NCBI GenBank assembly: GCA_023400055.1
Contig: JAEXFN010000038.1
Location: 124,001-188,000, forward strand
Length of the DNA: 64,000 nucleotides
Reading direction: 5' to 3'
Origin: Bacillota bacterium
Lineage (GTDB): Bacteria > Bacillota > UBA4882 > UBA8346
Positions 43,908 to 52,938 of the stretch are shown piece by piece (within the stretch, counting starts at the first letter, position 1; every line of letters starts with the position of its first letter). The translations under genes and the position numbers were made by a program. The notes below the pieces were generated by a model that had not been told where the DNA came from, searched no databases, and was given only the letters and a program-made list of their open reading frames with translations.

Positions 43908-43937
43908 TTGACTAAAGCCAGGACTGAGTATTAAAAT
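43908..43937 (+). promoter_or_regulatory. Promoter of the GntR operon
   Basis: TTGACT (43908-43913) and TAAAAT (43932-43937) are 18 bp apart. The palindromic operator described next lies immediately downstream, as expected for repression at the start site. Confidence 0.6.
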
Positions 43938-43942
43938 GAGTA

Positions 43943-43963
43943 TGTGATATATCAGATATTACA
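43943..43963. promoter_or_regulatory. Candidate GntR operator
   Basis: The 21-bp dyad TGTGATATATC-A-GATATTACA has matching arms TGTrATAT and ATATyACA. It covers the likely transcription start and lies 28 bp before the GntR start codon. Autorepression of the sugar-acid operon is the natural reading. Confidence 0.6.
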
Positions 43964-43990
43964 TTTTATATTTCTAACGGAGGTGGCGCC

Positions 43991-44701
43991 TTGAGCGCTT
44001 TAAGTAGGAAACGGACTACTGCGACGAACTCCCTCTATCAAATTGAGCAAGAAAGAATTTGCGACACGGTATATCAGATGTTGCGGGATCTCATCATCAA
44101 CAAAGTCGTGGCTCCGGGTGAAAAATTAAACATGGAAGAGCTTGCCGGGCGCATGGGAGTCAGCCGGACTCCGGTCCACATTGCGTTGAGCCGGTTGGCC
44201 GAAGAAGGCCTAGTTGAAATGATACCGCGGCGAGGGACGTTTGTTTCGAAAATAACCAAAACAGATTTCAGCGAGACCTTTGACATTCGAAGAGCTTTGG
44301 AATTGCTGGCCGCGGAAACTGTAGTGGACAATGTAACTCCCGAAAATATCGCCGCGATGACTGAAATGGTGAAAGAAGCGGCTCAACCAATCAAAACGGA
44401 TAAACAAACCTTACACCATATTCAAAAGAACAATTCCTTTCATGAATATTTCGTCAAAATCTCGGGGAACTCCAAGCTAATCGAACTCTACCAAAGCCTG
44501 AATACTTTCATTAAAATCGCCCGAGTCCACCGGTCGTCCTCAAGCGGCTGGAAAGATCGGGTGAGTAAGGAATACGAGGAGCATTTGCGTATTCTTGACG
44601 CCTTGCAACACAAAGATCTTCCGGCGCTGAAAAAAGCCTTAGAAGATCACATTTTGCGCGCCAAGCAATCTTTATTTGATGATCTATCTTCAAAGGAGTA
44701 A
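43991..44701 (+). CDS. GntR-family regulator (FadR subfamily, FCD domain)
   Basis: The 236-residue protein has an N-terminal winged helix (MEELAGRMGVSRTPVHIALS, about residues 49-68) and a C-terminal all-helical FCD ligand domain (ETFDIRRALELLAAETV, and HEYFVKISGN with metal-binding His). The TTG at 43991 is five bases after GGAGGTG. Members usually sense a carboxylate such as a hexonate or hexuronate, in line with the downstream KDG-type lyase, dehydratase and the decayed KDG kinase. Confidence 0.92.
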   Translation: MSALSRKRTTATNSLYQIEQERICDTVYQMLRDLIINKVVAPGEKLNMEELAGRMGVSRTPVHIALSRLAEEGLVEMIPRRGTFVSKITKTDFSETFDIRRALELLAAETVVDNVTPENIAAMTEMVKEAAQPIKTDKQTLHHIQKNNSFHEYFVKISGNSKLIELYQSLNTFIKIARVHRSSSSGWKDRVSKEYEEHLRILDALQHKDLPALKKALEDHILRAKQSLFDDLSSKE

Positions 44702-44706
44702 GTGAA

Positions 44707-45639
44707 ATGAGCACAACTACGAATACGGTTAAGAGTATTAGAGGAGTCTATCCTATTATTGCCACTCCCTTCAATGAGCACGGAGAGATTGATGAGCAAA
44801 GTATGCGACATATCGCGCGTTACGTTTTGAAAGCTGGAGTTCACGGCGTAGCCTATCCGGCAGTGGCGAGTGAGTTTTATGCATTGAGCATTGCGGAACG
44901 CAAACATTTGGCCGAGGTGCTTTTGGAGGAAGTGAACGGGAAAGTACCGGCGGTTATCGGAATATCTTCGCCTACGGCTGAAATGGCAATTGATCTTGGT
45001 AAACATGCTGCGGCGTCTGGAGCCGATTTTGTACTGCTCCTGCCACCGTATGTTGTAAAGGATGATGGCCAGCATCTGCTGGGCTTTTACCAACGAGTGG
45101 CTGATGCTGTTTCAATTCCAATAATATTGCAGAATGCTCCTCCGCCGATGGGAGCGGGGCTATCGCCGGAAGCCGTATTCAACATCTTGCGGAAGGTGCC
45201 TCAGATTAGTTACGTGAAAGAGGAGAATACTCCTTGCGGACACCGGATTAGCGCTTTGCTGAAGGATCCGCCGGCGAGCTTAAAAGGCGTACTTGGCGGA
45301 GCCGGAGGCCGCTATGTACTGGACGAGTATCAACGGGGCGCGATCGGTTCGATGCCTGCATGCGAGCTGATGGAAATTCATGTAGCGATTTATAACAAGT
45401 TTATGGCTGGAGATCTCCGCGGAGCCAGGGACTTATTCAACCGGTTGTTGCCGATTTTGAATTTTCAAGCGATATTCCGGATGAATATGACCAAAGAAGT
45501 TTTAAAACGATGGGGAATCATTCAAAGTACTTATGTCCGGGTCGGCAGTCTCGATTTAGACGAGATTGATCTCAGAGAGTTGGACACTCTGTTAGGGGAG
45601 ATTGACGATTTGCTAATGAAAGAGACGCACGTCTTTTAA
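44707..45639 (+). CDS. DapA-family aldolase/dehydratase (KDG aldolase-like)
   Basis: The 310-residue TIM-barrel enzyme has the family signatures: GVHGVAYPAVASEFYALS (substrate carboxylate loop), LLLPPYVVKDD (catalytic Tyr) and ISYVKEENTPCG with the Schiff-base Lys. Family members include dihydrodipicolinate synthase, N-acetylneuraminate lyase and 2-keto-3-deoxy-sugar-acid aldolases. Here a sugar-acid reaction is far more likely than lysine synthesis, because the gene lies six bases after a GntR regulator and before an enolase-superfamily dehydratase. Confidence 0.92.
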   Translation: MSTTTNTVKSIRGVYPIIATPFNEHGEIDEQSMRHIARYVLKAGVHGVAYPAVASEFYALSIAERKHLAEVLLEEVNGKVPAVIGISSPTAEMAIDLGKHAAASGADFVLLLPPYVVKDDGQHLLGFYQRVADAVSIPIILQNAPPPMGAGLSPEAVFNILRKVPQISYVKEENTPCGHRISALLKDPPASLKGVLGGAGGRYVLDEYQRGAIGSMPACELMEIHVAIYNKFMAGDLRGARDLFNRLLPILNFQAIFRMNMTKEVLKRWGIIQSTYVRVGSLDLDEIDLRELDTLLGEIDDLLMKETHVF

Positions 45640-45656
45640 GCGCATTGCGAAAATCC

Positions 45657-45760
45657 AGCCGGAAGGACAGGGTCGGTCCAGCAAGCTCAGAAAAGCAAGA
45701 GATGAAGTCGTTTTAAATCTTGTTGGGAGACGATTCCAATACCAAAGATTTATGATAAGG
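45657..45760 (+). repeat. Dispersed GATAAAGTC palindromic repeat, copy 3
   Basis: GCCGGAAGGACAGGGTCGG, CAGCAAGCTCAGAAAAGCAA, GATGAAGTCGTTTTAAA, then ACGATTCCAATACC and a diverged right arm (ATTTATGATAAGG). This is the most diverged of the four copies. It lies between the DapA-family and enolase-superfamily genes. Confidence 0.65.
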
Positions 45761-45787
45761 CTTTAAAAAATCATCCGGAGGATGCAG

Positions 45788-46909
45788 ATGAAAATTACCT
45801 CAATAGAAACAATGGTTCTCAAAGCGCCGGTAGAGGGCATCTCTAACTGGAGAGCGGCCAGTTGGGCTATGCCTTTTCGTTTCGCGGAAACAACTTTGGT
45901 CAAGATCACCACGGATACTGGACTGGTCGGCTGGGGGGAGGTTCATGCTCCGGTGGCGCCGGAGGTTACCAAGGCATTAATCGAAGTCTTGCTAACCCCA
46001 GCTTTGTTGGGAGAAGATCCTCGCCAAGTGGGATTTCTGTGGGATAAAATGTACGACCGGATGCGGCCGCGCGGACACTCCAACGGTTTTATGCTTGAGG
46101 CCATGAGCGGATTGGACATCGCATTATGGGATATTACCGGCAAAGCTACGGGTTTACCCGTTTATATGTTGATGGGAGGAGCCTACCGCCAGAAGATCCG
46201 CACCTACGCATCGGTCCTGCAATGGATGGAACCGCAAGAATTGGCCAGAATGGCCGCCGATTTGGTCGGAAAAGGATTTACGGCAATGAAGATTAAGATC
46301 GGTCAAGACCCGCTCATCGATGCCGAGAAAATCAGACAGGTCCGAGAGGCGGTAGGTCCTAAAATTGATTTAATGGCGGATGCCAATTGCCGATACACTG
46401 CGGCCGATGCCCAAAGGATCTGCCGAATCCTGGAACAATATGATTACAAGTGGATTGAGGAACCGGTTCCGCCGGAAGATATCACGGGGTACATTAATTT
46501 GCGGAAAGCGGTGGGAGTGGCGATCGCCGGGGGTGAATGCGAATGTACCCATTACCGGTTCGCTTATCTTTTGAACGCCGGTGTTTATGACATCATTCAA
46601 CCGGACATCTGTCGAGCGGGGGGCATCACTGCCTGTCAGCGGATCGGCCTGATTGCGGACGCACAAAACATTCAGTTTGCGCCCCATGTGAGCATCGGTT
46701 CGGTGATCCATATCGCGGCTTCATTGCATTGGGCGGCAGCCGGCAACAACTTGAGAATTCAAGAGTACCCGGTCTTCCCCAACCCGTTGGTTGATGAATT
46801 ACTGGAAACGCCTTTAACTTGGCAGGACGGATATCTGGATCTTCTCACGCAACCGGGTTTGGGAATCAACATCCGCGAAGATGTGGTGCAAAAGTATCGC
46901 ACCGCTTAA
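45788..46909 (+). CDS. Enolase-superfamily sugar-acid dehydratase (mandelate racemase group)
   Basis: The 373-residue enzyme shows the K-x-K motif (TAMKIKIGQDP), the metal ligands Asp in MADANCRYT, Glu in IEEPVPPED and Glu in AGGECECTHYRF, and a catalytic His in FAPHVSIGSVIH. This set is typical of mandelate racemase-group acid-sugar dehydratases, which remove water from an aldonate or aldarate to give a 2-keto-3-deoxy acid. The exact substrate is not readable. GGAGG stands six bases before ATG 45788. Confidence 0.92.
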   Translation: MKITSIETMVLKAPVEGISNWRAASWAMPFRFAETTLVKITTDTGLVGWGEVHAPVAPEVTKALIEVLLTPALLGEDPRQVGFLWDKMYDRMRPRGHSNGFMLEAMSGLDIALWDITGKATGLPVYMLMGGAYRQKIRTYASVLQWMEPQELARMAADLVGKGFTAMKIKIGQDPLIDAEKIRQVREAVGPKIDLMADANCRYTAADAQRICRILEQYDYKWIEEPVPPEDITGYINLRKAVGVAIAGGECECTHYRFAYLLNAGVYDIIQPDICRAGGITACQRIGLIADAQNIQFAPHVSIGSVIHIAASLHWAAAGNNLRIQEYPVFPNPLVDELLETPLTWQDGYLDLLTQPGLGINIREDVVQKYRTA

Positions 46910-46946
46910 ACTCAATCAAAAGTGAAAAATGGATGGGGTGAGCCAA

Positions 46947-48299
46947 ATGAGTCAGCAGCGGTCGGGTCAAAATCATTATAATGTCATTGTAATCGGAGGA
47001 GGCCCGGCGGGGATTGCCGCTGGAATCGCCGCCGGCCGAATGGGAGCCAGGACTTTGGTGGTGGAGAAGCTGGGTTGTCTCGGTGGGGTGGCGGCATCCG
47101 GGATACCTTTGATCAATTTCTTTAATAACCAGGGAGTGCAGCTGGTTCGAGGAATCGCTGAGGAATTGGTGGTAAACCTGAAGAAGGTAGGCGGCACGCT
47201 TGGCCATTTTGTGCCGCGGAACGGACATATCCACTCGATTACATTTACCGACCCGGAGTGGGTGAAACTGATTGCCGAGGAAATGCTGCTAAAAGAGCAA
47301 GTGGATCTGTTATATCATTCATTTGTCTTCGGGGCGGAAGTCGAGGACAACCGGCTGGTCGCGATTCAAGTGGCCAATAAAGCCGGTGCCCAACGGTTTA
47401 GCGCCGATTGTTTCATCGATGCCTCGGGTGATGGCGACGTAGCCAAATTCGCCGGGGCGCGCTATGAGAAAGGGCGGCCGAGTGACGGCTTGATGCAGGC
47501 GATGAGTCTCATCTTCAAGCTAAGTGGCGTGGACCTGGAAACCGCCGGCAAAGCGATGGTCGATCAACCGCTCATTGCGACACCCTTCGGCTCGGATCAT
47601 CCTCAAAATATCCATTTGGAGATCAAACTGACCCCCTGGGATGAGATCGTCGATCGGATAGGACTGTTTCACGATAAGGGGCATCATATTTGGAGCGGCA
47701 CCCTTCGCAATGGCGAATTGACCTATGTTAATACGGTCCGGGTTGCTAAACTGGATCCAACCGATCCGTGGCAGCTGACACAGGCTGAAATACAGGGCAG
47801 GGCGCAGATCCGCAGGGTACTGGAATTCATGAAAGAGTATATTCCCGGGATGAAAGATTCATATTTGGGAAATATCGCACAGCAAATCGGGATCCGTGAG
47901 ACGCGGAGAATTATGGGTGAGTATGTGTTAACCGGAGACGATGTGATAACAGGCCGGAAATTCGAAGACTCTATCGCCAAATTCGGTTATTGTATCGATA
48001 TTCACGATCCGGAGGGCAAAGGCTGGCAAGCCCGACAGATCGAAGCCAAAGACGGCTTTTACGAAATACCTTACCGTTGCGTGGTACCGGAACAAATCGA
48101 TGGACTCTTGGTAGCCGGCCGTTGCATTTCGACGACGCACGAAGCGTTGGCTTCTACCAGGATAATGGCGTGCTGCATGGCATTGGGTCAAGCGGCGGGA
48201 ACCGCCGCCGCATTAGCCAGCGCTAACCATATCCAACCGCGCGCCGTGGATTATCGTCAGCTTCGTTCAGAGTTATTAAGGAACGGAGCGGAGATATAA
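46947..48299 (+). CDS. FAD-dependent oxidoreductase
   Basis: The about 450-residue protein starts with the FAD-binding motif VIVIGGGPAGIAAGIAAGRM, followed by LVVEKLGCLGGVAASGI, and ends with LLVAGRCISTTHEALASTRI and a second GQAAGTAAALA motif; this layout defines the FAD_oxidored group. A conserved Cys in the LGCLGG segment may be functional. In sugar-acid loci such enzymes probably oxidise a sugar acid or lactone, but the reaction is unknown. ATG 46947 after GGGGTGAG is chosen over GTG and ATG codons a little upstream. Confidence 0.88.
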   Translation: MSQQRSGQNHYNVIVIGGGPAGIAAGIAAGRMGARTLVVEKLGCLGGVAASGIPLINFFNNQGVQLVRGIAEELVVNLKKVGGTLGHFVPRNGHIHSITFTDPEWVKLIAEEMLLKEQVDLLYHSFVFGAEVEDNRLVAIQVANKAGAQRFSADCFIDASGDGDVAKFAGARYEKGRPSDGLMQAMSLIFKLSGVDLETAGKAMVDQPLIATPFGSDHPQNIHLEIKLTPWDEIVDRIGLFHDKGHHIWSGTLRNGELTYVNTVRVAKLDPTDPWQLTQAEIQGRAQIRRVLEFMKEYIPGMKDSYLGNIAQQIGIRETRRIMGEYVLTGDDVITGRKFEDSIAKFGYCIDIHDPEGKGWQARQIEAKDGFYEIPYRCVVPEQIDGLLVAGRCISTTHEALASTRIMACCMALGQAAGTAAALASANHIQPRAVDYRQLRSELLRNGAEI

Positions 48300-48397
48300 G
48301 CGAAATTAACTGGTCCAATCATGCCGCGTGAAAGGGGAGGAGGTGCTGACGGAATACCGAGCAAGTTTTATACACATAAATATTAGGGAGGAAAAAG

Positions 48398-49663
48398 ATG
48401 TTACAGAAGAGATTAGTCAGAATGATATTATTGATTACAATGTTGGCGGCTTTTTTGATTCCGATGGTCGCCAGCGGCGAGGGAGAGAAGATTACGTTAG
48501 ACTTCCCTTCCTGGCAGGCCACTGAGCCCGGATTCTCCGATTGGTGGAAGGAAGTCATCGCCGATTTCGAGAGCAAGCATCCCAATGTGAAGATCAATTT
48601 CTATCAGGTTCCTTTCAAAGGTTATATCGATACTCTGTTGACGCGGTGCGGTTCCAAGAATCCGCCGGATATCCTCCATTTGCCGGCGCGCAATGTTCCG
48701 CAATTCGCGGACTCGGGCTGGCTCGAACCGTTGGATCCGATGCTCAAGAAGAGTGATATCCCTGCTACCTGGATATCTTTGCAAAAAGGAATGGTTCGCA
48801 ATAAGAAAACCTATGGGGTTGTGTTGTTGGGATATGGCTATGTTCTTTTCTATAACGAAAAAATGTTAAATGATGCAGGAGTTAAAGTCCCAAAGACTCC
48901 GCAACAGTTTTTGGCAGCTGCCAAAGCTTTGACCCTTGATAAAGATAAAAACGGCCAGATCGATCAGTTCGGTTACGGTATGCCGACCGCGACGCATCCC
49001 AATATTTATATGGAAGCCACTAAGTTTATCATCGGTCAAGGCGGCCATTGGAGCAAAGCCGGGAAGCTGATGCTGAAGGATCCACGAGTCATCAAGGGTT
49101 TAAAGATATATCAGTCTCTCTATCGCGACAAAGTCGTTCCGCTCGGGATCACCGATGAACAAAAACGGCAATATTTCTTTGAAGGCAAGATCGCGATGAT
49201 GACCGACGGACCTTGGACGCTCGCTCTGCGCAATAAATCGCCGAAAGAGGTTGCACCATATATTAAAGTAGCTCCGATGCCTTTTGGAAAGACCTGTGGC
49301 GGCCTGAGCAATTGCATTCATATTCCAGCCGGGCTGAGTGCCGAAAAAAAGAAATTGGTCTGGGATTTTATCTACGATTTAACCCGTCCCCAGTTCCAAA
49401 GACGGTATTCCGAATTGACCATGTCCCCGCCGGCGCGCAAAGGAGTGGTAGACAGCGGCTTGTTGCAGAAATATCCGGAGATGGCGCTCTTCAGTCGCGA
49501 GGCCGAAAAAGCGGTGGACTTTATGCCGCCGGGATTTGAAGGGCAATATGTGGAGTTTACCACTCAAATCATCGATGCCTGCATGGAATTGTCCAATCCG
49601 AGTGTTACAGTGGAAAGTGTTCTCGGTAAGCTGGAGAAGAAATTATCGGATCTGAATGACTGA
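48398..49663 (+). CDS. CUT1 ABC transporter sugar-binding protein
   Basis: This 421-residue solute-binding protein has a signal peptide (MILLITMLAAFLIPMVASGE) without lipobox cysteine. Typical family 1 segments follow: FESKHPNVKINFYQVP, DILHLPARNVPQFADSGWLEP, YGVVLLGYGYVLFYNEKML and MMTDGPWTLALRNK. Its operon partners suggest an acidic sugar or oligouronide as ligand. GGGAGGAAAAAG precedes the ATG. A strong hairpin lies between it and the first permease gene. Confidence 0.93.
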   Translation: MLQKRLVRMILLITMLAAFLIPMVASGEGEKITLDFPSWQATEPGFSDWWKEVIADFESKHPNVKINFYQVPFKGYIDTLLTRCGSKNPPDILHLPARNVPQFADSGWLEPLDPMLKKSDIPATWISLQKGMVRNKKTYGVVLLGYGYVLFYNEKMLNDAGVKVPKTPQQFLAAAKALTLDKDKNGQIDQFGYGMPTATHPNIYMEATKFIIGQGGHWSKAGKLMLKDPRVIKGLKIYQSLYRDKVVPLGITDEQKRQYFFEGKIAMMTDGPWTLALRNKSPKEVAPYIKVAPMPFGKTCGGLSNCIHIPAGLSAEKKKLVWDFIYDLTRPQFQRRYSELTMSPPARKGVVDSGLLQKYPEMALFSREAEKAVDFMPPGFEGQYVEFTTQIIDACMELSNPSVTVESVLGKLEKKLSDLND

Positions 49664-49688
49664 AATCTATTGAAAAATAGTGAGGTGA

Positions 49689-49715
49689 GACCGGGGCGCT
49701 ACTTGCGCTCCGGTC
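49689..49715 (+). promoter_or_regulatory. Intercistronic hairpin after the binding-protein gene
   Basis: GACCGGGGCGC (49689-49699) pairs with GCGCTCCGGTC (49705-49715) with one G-T pair and a 5-base loop. No T-run follows. It is the third hairpin of this kind located between a binding-protein gene and its permease genes in the window. Confidence 0.65.
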
Positions 49716-49783
49716 ATTCATCATAAGAATGAAGGTTGGAGATTGGTAGCTTGCGCGACATAACGGCTTAGGAGGGTTAATCA

Positions 49784-50680
49784 TTGAGCAAGCCGATAAA
49801 GTTCAATCAAAAAAGCTTGATTGGCGTTGGATTTATGTTACCTGCGATAATCGTGGTCTTTTTTTTGGTCCTTTATCCGATCTGGATGACGATTGTGCTC
49901 AGCTTTCAAAAGATCAAGTTTTTTGGAATCGCCACCACGACCGGAGCCTCCTTTACGTTGAAGAATTATGTAAAACTCTTTGAATCCAGCGATTTCTGGC
50001 ACTCGCTGATGATCACTTGTTTATATACCTTGATTGCCGTAGCGGTGGCGTTTGCGATCGGATTGTTCACGGCGCTGATGTTAAACCAGAAATTTATAGG
50101 GCGCCGGGTAGCCAGAGTCATTATTCTACTGGTATGGCCAGTCCCGGCAGTTGCGGTTTCATTGATGTTCATTTGGATGTTCGATGCTTCATTCGGGGTG
50201 ATCAACTATATTTTACGAAGCATGCATTTGATCACCGATAATATCGCCTGGCTCAGCACGCCAGTGGCGGCTTTTGCGGCGGTTACCACCACTACCATCT
50301 GGAAGAGCTATCCTTTTTTTACACTGATGTTGCTGGCCGGACTGCAAGCCATCCCCAAAGAATTGTACGAAGCGGCAAATGTCGATGGGGCCAATCGGCT
50401 GCAACAGTTCAAAAACATTACAATGCCGGCCCTGCGTTCGGTAGTTACCATTTCGCTGGTCTTGAACGGCTTGTGGGTATTTCGCAATTTTGACATCATT
50501 TACGTCATGACCGAGGGAGGGCCGATGCGAAGTACGGAAACCTTATCAGTGCAACTTTATCAGGAAGCGTTTAAATACTTTCATATCAGCTATGGCTCGG
50601 CCATCGGGGTCGTTAGTTTGATTATTTGTTTATTCATTTTGGTGGTGGCGATACCCTCGTTGTCCAAAGAGTTTTACTAA
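49784..50680 (+). CDS. CUT1 sugar ABC transporter permease
   Basis: The 298-residue MalF-like permease has six membrane segments, LYPIWMTIVLSFQKIKFFG and the loop LYEAANVDGANRLQQFKNIT. TTG 49784 follows AGGAGGGTTAATCA. It pairs with the next gene, 15 bp downstream. Confidence 0.92.
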   Translation: MSKPIKFNQKSLIGVGFMLPAIIVVFFLVLYPIWMTIVLSFQKIKFFGIATTTGASFTLKNYVKLFESSDFWHSLMITCLYTLIAVAVAFAIGLFTALMLNQKFIGRRVARVIILLVWPVPAVAVSLMFIWMFDASFGVINYILRSMHLITDNIAWLSTPVAAFAAVTTTTIWKSYPFFTLMLLAGLQAIPKELYEAANVDGANRLQQFKNITMPALRSVVTISLVLNGLWVFRNFDIIYVMTEGGPMRSTETLSVQLYQEAFKYFHISYGSAIGVVSLIICLFILVVAIPSLSKEFY

Positions 50681-50695
50681 CCAAGGAGGTCCATT

Positions 50696-51547
50696 ATGAA
50701 ATCAGCGAAAACACAGCTCTTCAGAGGCCGGAGGGTTTACTTTTATTTGCTGGTGATCGCCACCTGCATTGTTTTAGCTTTCCCGCTGTATTGGATGGTG
50801 ATAACTTCGATATTAAAACGGGGATCATTATTGGCCTATCCTCCCAAAATACTGCCGGGCCTTAACGATATTCATCTGGAGCCTTATCTGAATGTTATCA
50901 AACAGAAATCCTTGATAAACTGGTTTTTTAATTCTACCGTCGTAACCTTTTTTAGCACACTGTTTTCGTTACTCGTTTCCATGTTTGCCGCTTACAGCCT
51001 GTCGCGCTATAAGTCGGTGGGCAGTCGTTTGATGGGTTATTGTTTGCTAATCATTCGGATGTTACCGGGAACCTTGATGATTATCCCGTTATACATGATC
51101 TTTCAACGAATGGGTCTGTTAAATAACAAATTATCACTGATCATTGGAAATGTGGCTTTTATCACTCCGTTTGCCGTCTGGATGATGAAGGGGTACTTCG
51201 ATGGCATTCCCGTCAGTTTGGAAGAGTCGGCCCAGATCGATGGCTGCACGCTGTTCCAATCCATTTGGAAGGTCATTATGCCGTTGACCGCTCCGGGATT
51301 GGCGGCGACCACCATTTACTCGGCGATGCTGTCGTGGGATGAGTTTCTTTTCGCGAAAACCTTTATGACCGGCCAGGATTCCTGGACAATTACCGTGGGT
51401 ATCACGTCCTTGATCGGTGAACACGTGGTGATCTGGGATGAGATGATGGCCATGGCGGTATTTTCAATTTTACCGATTTTAATCCTTTTTATCCTGCTCG
51501 AAAGACATTTGGTTTCCGGGCTTACCGGAGGAGCTGTAAAACAATAA
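50696..51547 (+). CDS. CUT1 sugar ABC transporter permease
   Basis: The 283-residue MalG-like permease has six membrane segments, FPLYWMVITSILKRGSLLAYP near the first loop, and the EAA loop LEESAQIDGCTLFQSIWKVI. CAAGGAGGTCCATT precedes the ATG. No ATPase follows; the next gene is a decayed sugar kinase. Confidence 0.92.
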   Translation: MKSAKTQLFRGRRVYFYLLVIATCIVLAFPLYWMVITSILKRGSLLAYPPKILPGLNDIHLEPYLNVIKQKSLINWFFNSTVVTFFSTLFSLLVSMFAAYSLSRYKSVGSRLMGYCLLIIRMLPGTLMIIPLYMIFQRMGLLNNKLSLIIGNVAFITPFAVWMMKGYFDGIPVSLEESAQIDGCTLFQSIWKVIMPLTAPGLAATTIYSAMLSWDEFLFAKTFMTGQDSWTITVGITSLIGEHVVIWDEMMAMAVFSILPILILFILLERHLVSGLTGGAVKQ

Positions 51548-51597
51548 GCCGGTGAAATTCCATGCATTATTGTAAAGTTTATTTTGAGGTGACAGGG

Positions 51598-51867
51598 ATG
51601 CCAGGGGTAATAGCACTGGGAGAAAGCATGGTAATGTTCAGCTAGTTGGCTTTCCCCGGCCGATTTGGATAAGGAATACTTCGGTGATGCGCGGCTGCTT
51701 CATCTCACTGACATCACTCCGGGCGTTGAGCGACCCTTGTTTAGAGATCATTCAAGCCACGATAAAACCCGCTCGAAAGCCTGTCGGATGAGTTTCTCGG
51801 GTTGACTACCGGGGGCTATGAAGCTCTTCCCACCCGGGCCGAGCTGGAGACGTTCAAGTTTTTTGAA
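51598..51867 (+). pseudogene. kdgK: 2-keto-3-deoxygluconate kinase remnant (PfkB family)
   Basis: GAGGTGACAGGG and ATG 51598 start a normal PfkB N-terminus (MPGVIALGESMVMFS), stopped by TAG after 15 codons. In another frame DLDKEYFGDARLLHLTDITP and GVERPLFRDH follow, matching the kinase segment that reads WFHFTGITP in relatives, then a piece similar to the C-terminal part (GGYEALPTRAELETF). A complete KdgK has about 310 residues; here most of the middle is deleted. It would phosphorylate KDG, the product expected from the dehydratase in this operon. Confidence 0.85.
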
Positions 51868-51884
51868 ATATTGAGCCCAAAACC

Positions 51885-51922
51885 GTCTGCGGGGTCTCCC
51901 AAAAACTGGAGATCCCGCAGAC
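51885..51922. terminator. Terminator between convergent operons
   Basis: GTCTGCGGGGTCTCC (51885-51899) pairs with GGAGATCCCGCAGAC (51908-51922) with one mismatch. Short A/T tracts lie on both sides, so it can serve the plus-strand sugar-acid operon and the minus-strand ribose-type operon ending at 51939. Confidence 0.75.
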
Positions 51923-51938
51923 TTTATCGTGCAGCATC

Positions 51939-52937
51939 CTATTTGCTCGTGCTTTTTTTCTTCAAAGTATCGATGTAAACCGCCAGCAGAATGACCGCTC
52001 CCTTGGCGATCAGTTGCCAGAACGAGGAGACGCCCAGCAGATTTAGTCCGTTGTTTAAGAATCCGATGACCAATACCCCGATGACCGTTCCGCCGATCGT
52101 GCCGACGCCTCCGGAAAAGCTGGTGCCACCCAGGACTACTCCGGCGATGGCGTCCAGTTCAAAACCTTGGCCGATGGTCGGTTGTCCCGAATACATCCTG
52201 GCACACAGCACGATACCGGTAACGGCGCTCAAAAACCCGATAATGGTATAGACCACAATTTCGACTCTGGCGATATCGATCCCGGAAAATCTGGCTGCCT
52301 CGCGATTACCGCCCACGGCGTAGATGTGACGGCCCAATTTAGTCCGGTATAACAAGATCATCACGCCAATATATAAAAGGATGGTGTAGATTACCGGGAA
52401 CGGGATGGGGCCCAGATAACCGCTGCCTACTTTATTAAAGATGGGGTCGAGGGTCCGGATCGGGAGGCCGCCGGTATAAACGTACACCAGTCCCCGGGTC
52501 ATGGTCAGCGTGGCCATGGTCACAATAAAAGGCGGCATGCCTGTTTTGGCGATAACGAAGCCGTTAAAAAAGCCGATCAGCAGGCCGATGAATAGCCCCA
52601 AACCCAGGGCGACCCATACCGGCAACCCGCTTACGGCGATGAAACCGGCAGCCATTGTGCCCGCGATCGCGACGACCGCTCCCACTGAAAGATCGATTCC
52701 CCCGGTTAAAATGACCAGGGTCATGCCGAGGGCGATGTTGGCATTGGGCGATACCTGCCGCAAGACATTCAGGATATTGCCAGTGGTCAAAAATACCGGT
52801 GTCATGATGGACAAAATAAAGCACATCCCGAATAAACCGATTAGAATACCGGCATTCCGCTTGACATACTGGACCGGCGCGGCAACCACCGGGTTCGTGA
52901 TGAAAGGATGGTCCGTCCTGGCTGTATACGCTCGCAT
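51939..52937 (-). CDS. rbsC: Ribose-type ABC transporter permease
   Basis: The 332-residue CUT2 permease has about ten membrane segments and the family motifs LGMTLVILTGGIDLSVGAVVA, GFVIAKTGMPPFIVTMATL, YAVGGNREAARFSGI and GFELDAIAGVVLGGTSFSGG. It forms the channel with the RbsA-type ATPase encoded just upstream (stop and start are one base apart). AGGGGGT lies seven bases before ATG 52937; the frame reaches 52988 but that part overlaps rbsA. Ribose, or another pentose or hexose such as xylose, is the likely substrate. Confidence 0.92.
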   Translation of the reverse strand: MRAYTARTDHPFITNPVVAAPVQYVKRNAGILIGLFGMCFILSIMTPVFLTTGNILNVLRQVSPNANIALGMTLVILTGGIDLSVGAVVAIAGTMAAGFIAVSGLPVWVALGLGLFIGLLIGFFNGFVIAKTGMPPFIVTMATLTMTRGLVYVYTGGLPIRTLDPIFNKVGSGYLGPIPFPVIYTILLYIGVMILLYRTKLGRHIYAVGGNREAARFSGIDIARVEIVVYTIIGFLSAVTGIVLCARMYSGQPTIGQGFELDAIAGVVLGGTSFSGGVGTIGGTVIGVLVIGFLNNGLNLLGVSSFWQLIAKGAVILLAVYIDTLKKKSTSK

Positions 52938-52938
52938 T

